64,000 bases of DNA from Chamaecrista fasciculata (taxonomy: Eukaryota > Streptophyta > Magnoliopsida > Fabales > Fabaceae). The stretch covers positions 11,106 to 75,105 of the forward strand of contig QANZ01036506.1 in assembly GCA_003254925.1 (NCBI GenBank), given 5' to 3'. Of the stretch, positions 57,346-64,000 are shown piece after piece. Below the pieces are notes generated by a model. The model was not told the origin of the DNA. It saw only the letters and a list, made by a program, of their open reading frames with translations, and did not search any database. The position numbers and the translations under genes are program-made. Numbering within the stretch: the stretch's first letter is position 1; the number at the start of each line of letters is the position of its first letter.

Positions 57346-58570
57346 TCTTCTTTTTTTTTAAGACATTCGGAATTCACCTAGCCCAACGTTATAAGTTTTT
57401 ACAAGAAATTCTATTTATAGGAGGAATTTGAGTTTTAAGAGACTGTTTTGAAAAGATTAAAATATTTCAGAGTAATTCTGTGCTTTTAGCTTTAAAAACT
57501 CTGCATCAGAACTCCTTTTCTACCCCCCTAACTTTCTAATATTTTAAAACGACCCCACCCCTATTCTAAAACCCCAAACCGACGCCTCCTCCTCATTCAC
57601 ACCTCTTCCTCTCGTCTCTCATTTTCTCTCCACCCACCCCCACCACAGCCAAGCGTCGCCGCCGTCTGCCACCGTATGGCCATCAGAAGTCGTCGGCGGT
57701 GACCCTGAGCAGTAGCGCCGTCGTCCGTCTTCGTCTTTTCTCTCCTAGGTATTCCATCTTCTCCATTTCGTCTCTCTTGTATCATTACTTAGAATTTTCA
57801 ATTTTCTATCATTATTTGCTGGTTTTTTATGCTCTTTTGGAGATTCTTAGTGTTCTAATTACTCTAAAACAATTGTCTTCAAGTTCGGTTCGTTCTCATG
57901 AGTTTAGGGAAAAATTTTAATTGGAGTTTTTGACCAAATGTCTTTGCGTTCTTGAAAATTAATGGTTTGGATGAGTTCAATGGAACATTATAATGAGCTG
58001 TAATGCAGTGATTTGAATTTGGGAGGAGTATTTTGAAACTTGGTTATCATGTATGAAACTTTGAAGTTACTATTTGGTCTCTAGCAGTGACTTTGATGAT
58101 TTGGATTAACTAAATGGATTTCTTTGGAACTATGGAGGATCCTCATATCCTATTCTTAATTTTTAATTGTGAAAAACAATGTATGCAAGTTTGGTTTGAA
58201 GGAATGAAGGTTTACTCTCAATAAAATTAGTTGAATAAAAAAATTAAAAAACAATGAATAAATAAAAATCGACTAGTGGCAATGAGGCCTAACAGTTTTA
58301 GGATTGTTCCAAGTTTTGACGTAAAAAATTCTGCTAGCGTCTTCTTCTTCGCTAGAAGCAATACGAAGCCAAAGCAAGGACATCGTCAGAAAACTAAGTA
58401 GATTTTACTTAAACGGTTGAAATTTCTTATTTGCTTAGCCTCTTTTAGTTTTTCTTTCTTTTTGTGTTTTTAACTTCGTTCCTTTTTGGGATTCTTTCTC
58501 CCGGATTGAGACATTTGGTTATTCATTTTCTTGTGCATCAGGGCAAGGCCGTTCTGAGAGTAAAGATCAG

Positions 58571-60667
58571 ATGGTGCAAAAAATCGGCACGAGACTCTTT
58601 GTTAGCAGTTTGTTCTCGCTTTCCTTTCTCTCTGCTAAACTTTCTATGGATTAGGTTTTTTCCAAAGCCCTAATGTTTGAATGCCTTGTTCAATAGGATT
58701 ATCATCATACACAACCAGGGAAAGCCTAAAAAATCTGTTTTCTCAATTTGGAATAGTTACAGAAGGTTGTTTCCTCAGTTGTTTGTAATTTTGTCTATTT
58801 ATTGGATTTTGTATTTTTCCCATTTTGCTGACTTTCTCTGTGCTTTGCCTGCTTAATGTTGCCTTTGCAGCAACACTTGTGAAGGACCCTAAAACTGAGA
58901 GGCCTAAGGGGTTTGCCTTTGTGTCATTCAATTCAGAAATGGAGGCAGAGAAGGCTATGAAAGGCTTAAATGGCAGGGTAAAATTCTCTATATTCATGGG
59001 TGGAATATAACTTAGTTACATAGGTTGCTATCTGGTCTTCGAAAGATATAGGAGTTGAGTATTTACAAAGTTACTAAGAGTTCACTTTACACATTTTAAT
59101 CCTTGAAAGTTGTGGACTCAATACAACTTAGTCTCTCAAGCCTTTTCTTTATGTACTAACTTGTAGAGTCAAAAGGGCTAAAATGTATACGTTCTACGAC
59201 TTTCAGGAATTAAAGAATGTAAACTAGATTTTCAAGTATCGAGTTGTTTACTCATGTATGTTTCAAGACCAACTTATATGTTTACTCTTCCTTGATTGAT
59301 ATGTTCAATTTTGGCTCAAAGAATGCAACTTATGACAGCATTTGGATTTGTATTGTTCTCACGATCATTGTTGAAAGGGGATCCATTAATTGGTAAGACT
59401 GCTTTTAACATGATAAGTTGACATAAATGGTTTTGCTCATGATGTAAATAAGATAGAAGTTCATTCATTTCGGTTTAAAATCACAGTTTTCTAGTTTGAC
59501 TTATCTGATTTGAGTCTGTATGATTAAAACTTGAAAGATGGTTAAGTTACAAGGGGAGGTTGAGGTCAATTCCCTTTAGCAAACTAATTTATCGCATCAA
59601 AGGATTGGCCATGTCCATACTGCAGGACAGAAAGTCACTGTCCTCCTAATCAGTAGATGAAGAGGACAAATAATTAACTTACCAAAACTTATCCTACACT
59701 GTCTCAAGTGATGGTAGAGTGAAAACATAAGGGAGGAAAGTGTGAGTGGTTATTTTTGAAAAAGAGAATTACAATATAGATCTTCAACTTCTGCTATAAT
59801 TGGTTGGTAGAGGCCAAGACAGTATTCTCATTGGACCACTAAGTTTTTGTCATGATTGACAAATTAATAGCTTCTTTATTATTATTATTTCGGTGATCTT
59901 GGTGGCTAGTTCTTCTACACAGTGAGATGAATTATTGGTGAAACAATGGAAATCTTATATTAGTTATATACTTATCTTGCAGTGGTCCCTTGTTATTGTG
60001 ATATTTATTGTATGTTATCTTGGTCCAAATTCTGACATATGCATGTTTAATAAGTTAAATGTTCTGTATAAGAATACACAAACAACTATTTAGGTTAAAA
60101 TGCAAGGGAGCCCCCCTTGAACTTTGTGTCATGCTTGATTTATCCCTCAAAACTTCAAAAGTGCATAAAAAAGACCTTAAATTTTAGCAGATTTGATGAC
60201 TCATTATCAAATAGTTTCCAAAATTGACACCTCAATTTCAAATGTGGCAACTAAATTTGTTTCTCATAGCACCATCTCAGCTATAGAGTATATAAAGAAC
60301 AGCAATGGTGTGAAAGTGAATTATAATATGGAAGTTGTTGGAATTGATTTGACATGATTTAACAGGTTCAATCGTCCTCACATCCCCTTTCTCTTGCTTT
60401 CTCATGCATGTAAATATTTCATCACAAAATGTTCAGCTGTAAATCCAGTGTGCTTTATTGAAACGAAAACAGACCAGTTGAGCTTTATACATCACTAATG
60501 CCTTTTATAAGTTGTGTATCTTACATGTTTTTGTTGGATCCGAAAAAGTATATTTACATGTCACCTTCAAAGGCATTAATCTTCTTTCTTGCCCGGTGCA
60601 GATAATTGATGAAAGGCTGATATTTGTTGAACCAGCTAAAGCTGAAAAACCCAAAGACGCCCTTTGA
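58571..60667 (+). CDS. Small single-RRM RNA-binding protein, 4 coding exons
   Basis: Coding exons 58571-58607, 58697-58765, 58871-58977 and 60602-60667 give 92 residues beginning MVQKIGTRLFVSRLSSYTT. It is essentially one RRM: RNP2 is RLFVSRL, RNP1 is KGFAFVSF, and the fold closes with RIIDERLIFVEPAK before a short tail KAEKPKDAL. Such single-RRM proteins in plants (ORRM6, S-RBP11 and relatives) include organelle RNA-editing and processing factors; targeting of this one is unclear because no transit peptide precedes the RRM in this model. A probable non-coding exon ends at 57748 with an acceptor at 58541, though an upstream alternative start is possible. The last intron (58978-60601) contains a MITE also found in the Rab gene. 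A related broken gene lies tail-to-tail at 61569-62210. Confidence 0.85.
59030..59290. repeat. MITE in the RRM gene intron
   Basis: 'tccttgaaagttgtggactcaatacaacttagtct' and the right end TTATATGTTTACTC match the element in Rab intron 5 (25518-25790). Confidence 0.5.
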
Positions 60668-61079
60668 TATGTGAGGATATTTTGTTTGTTTCATGAATTA
60701 ATTTGTGAATTTAGTATACTTTTTAAACTTACAAATTTGGCATCTATATCAGGTCACGTTTCTCCAACCATGGAAATTTGATTAGTCGGTGTGTTTGCCA
60801 ATGGGGAGGTTAAGAGTTGAGACACCACCTTATGGGGTAGTGAAAGATGATGATATATTTACTTTAGTGTAGCGAAAGATGATATATTTACTTTAGTGTA
60901 GGTTTCAGTTCTTTCGAGTGATGTGAAAAATTTGCTCTAATAGTTCGGCTAGTCATGGGTGACATCCTAATTAATGAACAATAGAAAGATAGATACACAA
61001 GGGCTGCAATGTTATGTTTTTACCGAGAAAAAGCTCTTTAATCACTTGAACAATCTATCAGTAAATATTGAATAGCAGC

Positions 61080-61419
61080 CTAAGAAGCATGGACACTTCA
61101 TTTTGAAGGCGTATCGCCGTGTCAGACACGTGTCAGTGTCCGACACCCGTACGACACTGACACGACACATATTCATAAAATTTAAAATATAAATTAATTT
61201 TTTGTGGCTTTAACATGACATATAAGAGAAAATAATAATACATATGACATATATTATGAATAAAACTTGTAATTTTTAAATTTTTCATTAAAAATTATGA
61301 ATATTTAACTATTCATATATATAAATATATTGCGTGTCGTGTCGCGTAATTTTGAGAGTTTAGCGTGTCGCTGTGTCCGTGTCGTGTCCTGTGTCCGTGT
61401 CGGCGTCCATGCTTCTTAG
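61080..61419. mobile_element. hAT-like MITE with GTGTCGTGTC ends, youngest copy
   Basis: A 340-bp element with CTAAGAAGCATGGACAC at the left and GCGTCCATGCTTCTTAG at the right; the outer 15 bases pair. A perfect 8-bp target duplication ATAGCAGC lies at 61072-61079 and 61420-61427. It is nearly colinear with the 8340 copy throughout. Confidence 0.88.
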
Positions 61420-61568
61420 ATAGCAGCGAATAATGATATCAGAAGTAAGAATTAACAACACCCATTTCATTCTAAACATCAAATTTTGCACATGGAAAGT
61501 ATCTTTATTATTAGTACTTCAAGGTCATAATGAAATGAAATCTTGTGTTCTGATTAAAATATACGTCA

Positions 61569-62210
61569 TTACTGATCTTTATGTGCGTGATTCACGTGGA
61601 TGCTTCTGCCATCCGCTAACTTGTCGTTCATTTCTTTACGAGCTATGCTTCAGCTTCAGAAGTGAACCGCACGAACCCGTAGCCTTTTGATTTCCCACTC
61701 TTATGATCGCATATGACTTTAGCTGTAAAATATAAACTGCTCTCAGTTATTTTGGTGAGAGTATTCTAGAGAAAAGACACTTGTCTTTGATGTTCAGAGA
61801 GTACCTTCAATGATTTCACCATGTTGCCCAAAGGTACCCCTCAGAACAGTTTCATTGGTATCATAAGAAAGACCTGCATTGCAAAACAGAAGTAACTGTG
61901 AGTATTGAATTATTTAGTGCAAAACATGGTTGATTTTTGTAGTGATGCTAATAATTGAGTTTAAAAATGTTTGAGGATCAAAACGTAGTTTGTTTTATAA
62001 TTTGAAGACCAAAATAAAAGTTGACTATATCGAATTATATTAGAAGCAGTTTATCAGAAGAAACAAGTGAATTATCTTCCGTTTGGATGTGTAGAAATTC
62101 GACGAGATGTGATTGCTATTACTTTGGAAATTTACAGAATAAATAGAAGATTAAGTCGAAAGAAAACCTGCAATGAACAATTTGGTGGAGAAATCTCGTG
62201 TGAATAGCAT
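61569..62210 (-). pseudogene. Single-RRM protein gene with a frameshift
   Basis: Minus-strand exons 62168-62210, 61805-61873 and the last exon starting at 61722 encode MLFTRDFSTKLFIAGLSYDT, then VLRGTFGQHGEIIEAKVI and KSKGYGFVRFTSEAEA. RNP2 (KLFIAGL) and RNP1 (KGYGFVRF) are present. A TAG at 61643-61645 would end the protein at 63 residues, in mid-RRM; just beyond, a different frame continues ARKEMNDKLADGRSIHVNHA to a stop at 61569-61571, so one indel separates the two halves. Exon 2 is 69 nt with the same phases as exon 2 of the gene at 58571, showing common origin. An upstream start adding an organelle transit peptide may have been lost. Sequencing error is possible; otherwise a young pseudogene. 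Confidence 0.75.
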
Positions 62211-62795
62211 ATCGGCAGTACAAGATCTCTTGAAGAGACTACCAATAGTCCAATACTAAGCATTTTACTAACAATTAAGAACGCTCTCAATTCTAAGCTT
62301 TCAGCTGTCAAATGATTCCTGAAAAAATATAGCCTTTTATAGCTCTACCTCTATCGATTACAAACGACAAAGCGTTTGATACTCTCTTTAATGTCAAGTC
62401 ACTACATGTTTTACGAAGTCTAAGAATGACATGAAAAACGACACTCTCTAGTCTCTGTTTCTGTTGTGAACATACAAGGCTATCTTGAGGAGTGAAGGAG
62501 TAACTGTAGCTGGATGCTGAGCTGTTTAAGTTAACTAATTAGTTGGAGTTGTTTAATTAATTAGTTAGTCTGAGTAATATTCTGTTATGTAACTTTTACT
62601 CTTTAGTCCTTAGTTAGTGGCACACTTTCCTCTTTTCTGAAGTTGTATATCTACTGATTGGTCAATAAGATCAGATGTACAATTTGGTACATTCATTTTA
62701 CTCCTCTATGATAGATTTAGGGCAATTGGATCATTGAGAAAAAACACCCAATTGGATCATATTATTCGATTACCTCAAGAATGGAATAAGAAGTA

Positions 62796-62931
62796 ACAAC
62801 AACAACAAGAACCTAAGCCTTATCCCACTAGGTGGGGTCGGCTATATGAATCAACTGACGCCAACGTGTTCTATCCTTGCACATGTCAACCGTAAGGTTA
62901 TTGAAAGCTAGATCTTTTCGGATAGTTTCTC
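62796..62931 (-). mobile_element. 5'-truncated RTE-clade LINE, second copy
   Basis: On the minus strand it encodes ETIRKDLAFNNLTVDMCKDR then TRWRQLIHIADPT and a stop, with a (TTG)n-type tail (AACAACAACAAC on the plus strand). A perfect 14-bp target duplication TGGAATAAGAAGTA lies at 62782-62795 and 62932-62945. Nearly identical to the copy at 3305-3493. Confidence 0.88.
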
Positions 62932-63189
62932 TGGAATAAGAAGTATTACAAATAAAGTAAGTATCTCTAGAAATTTTTGTTCTTGAGTTGGCATATATAT
63001 ATTCTATAGAGTGATCACTGTGAAGAATTTGTTAGAAGCCATGTGTTTAATAGAGCTTATCCTTGACTCAAAGAAAGATACTTTAAATTGCATATATATT
63101 ATATATATATTCTTCTATGAAAATCTGGTACAAGATCTCTGTTGAACATTTCCTTATTTTCTATTTGTATTCTCTTCTTATTTTGACCT

Positions 63190-64000
63190 CTACATTTTGA
63201 TAAACCTAAAAAGGGTAAGCCAAAAGACTAGAAGATTATTGCAATTCCTTGTAATGATGTTCTTATTTCTAAAACGATCAATGTTTCTGCAGTTTATCCT
63301 CTTTATGTTTTCAATTCTGAAACTATTAGTCATATTCTTAAAAACTGCCTTGTCACTAAATGGGTATGTAGTAATTGTACCCACATCATCTCTGTGATTG
63401 AAAAGAGGATTTCTTCCTCTGGTTAAAGGAGAATGTCTTAAGTAGTGTGCCTTATCTTCGTAGTGTTACTCGTGGAACAATGTTTATCTACCTTTGGAAT
63501 ATTTGGATAGCTCAAAACTTTGAAGCTTTTCCATTTTGCTACTTTCTACCCTGATTCTGTTATTTTTCAAGCAAAAAGAGATGTTGAGGAAGGATTCTTT
63601 CTTGCTGGGGATGTAAAAGTAAAACAATCGAGTACTATCTCACATATTAGGTGGTGTCCTCCACCTAACGGGTGGTGAAAGTTAAAATACTAATGGAGCT
63701 TGTTCTATCAATCAGGGACATCTTGAACATATTGTAGCTAGAGGTCTTGTGAGAGACTCAAATGGCAACTAGTGCAACAGATTTACAAAAAAAAAAATTG
63801 GGAAGAGGCTTTAGGCTGAATAATGGGCCATTAGTATTGGCATTGACTTGGCTTTGCAAGCTGGTTTTAATAATCTTATCTAATTTGATTGCTTAATTGT
63901 AGTGGAGCTGCTCAATTGTTCTTTTTCCCATGACTCTCACCCTTACAATGCACTAATGAATTCTTGCAGGTCAAGACTTGGAGAGTTTCAGCATTATAAA
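63190..64000 (+). mobile_element. L1-type LINE remnant, zinc-binding and RNase H region, runs off the edge
   Basis: Plus-strand pieces read SETISHILKNC (zinc-binding segment, about 63318-63350), then IRWCPPPNGW (63650-63678), then GLVRDSNGNW and an acidic-helix region ending near SCRSRLGEFQ at the window edge. This order is the C-terminal end of a plant L1 ORF2 with its RNase H domain. Stops and frame changes make it non-functional. The left end was not found. Confidence 0.75.

Noticed and set aside
62480-62700. Possible fragment of a Copia-type LTR ('taattagttagt' repeats, TGTATATCTACTG phrase)
   Set aside because: No ends, primer site or coding region were found, so it cannot be told from ordinary AT-rich intergenic DNA.

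Overview
This is a stretch of a eudicot plant nuclear genome, most likely a rosid; the genus cannot be fixed from the sequence. The evidence is spliced plant genes with GT-AG introns and plant-specific families (ALP1-like protein, EAR-motif C2H2 zinc finger, chloroplast-targeted aspartate carbamoyltransferase, RABE-type Rab GTPase), together with AT-rich intergenic DNA full of MITEs, L1 and RTE LINEs. Exon coordinates were derived by hand from splice sites, reading phase and protein family knowledge.

Layout. 1-254 (-): remnant of an NPF/PTR peptide transporter gene. 1463-5767 (+): ALP1-like domesticated Harbinger transposase in two exons, with an RTE LINE end in its intron. 8.3-11.8 kb: MITEs. 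12240-12713 (+): intronless ZAT-type C2H2 repressor. 12.9-17.3 kb: foldback elements, a MULE-type MITE and a short non-autonomous LINE. 17.6-20.7 kb (+): gene for a TPL-binding-domain (Jas/TDBD) protein. 21.3-24.1 kb: MITEs and a 29-bp GC-rich minisatellite. 24528-30287 (-): eight-exon Rab GTPase with an L1 LINE in intron 3. 30.5-34 kb: repeats and a hAT MITE. 35552-39148 (-): five-exon PYRB. 39.9-44.4 kb: foldbacks, MITEs and a tandem duplication. About 44.5-44.9 kb (+): a probable IPS1/At4-type phosphate-starvation non-coding RNA, with a PHR1-type promoter element, TATA box and miR399 target-mimic site. 45.3-53.2 kb: Harbinger-like, Pack-MULE, MULE-like and hAT elements and an L1 LINE. 54049-54498 (+): histone H2B. 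55.1-57.3 kb: two 9-bp-TSD MITEs. 58571-60667 (+): small single-RRM protein gene. 61569-62210 (-): related RRM gene, frameshifted and tail-to-tail with the first. 62.8 kb: second RTE end. 63.2-64.0 kb (+): L1 RNase H region running off the edge.

The genes do not form a pathway; they are independent housekeeping and regulatory loci (pyrimidine synthesis, secretion, chromatin, transcriptional repression, RNA binding). The two items most worth following are the candidate miR399 decoy RNA at about 44.5-44.9 kb and the Pack-MULE at 47081-48263, which has a perfect 9-bp target duplication, ~260-270 bp inverted repeats and what looks like a captured piece of a GATA factor gene. Several single N bases mark assembly joints; at least two of them separate near-identical copies of the same sequence.
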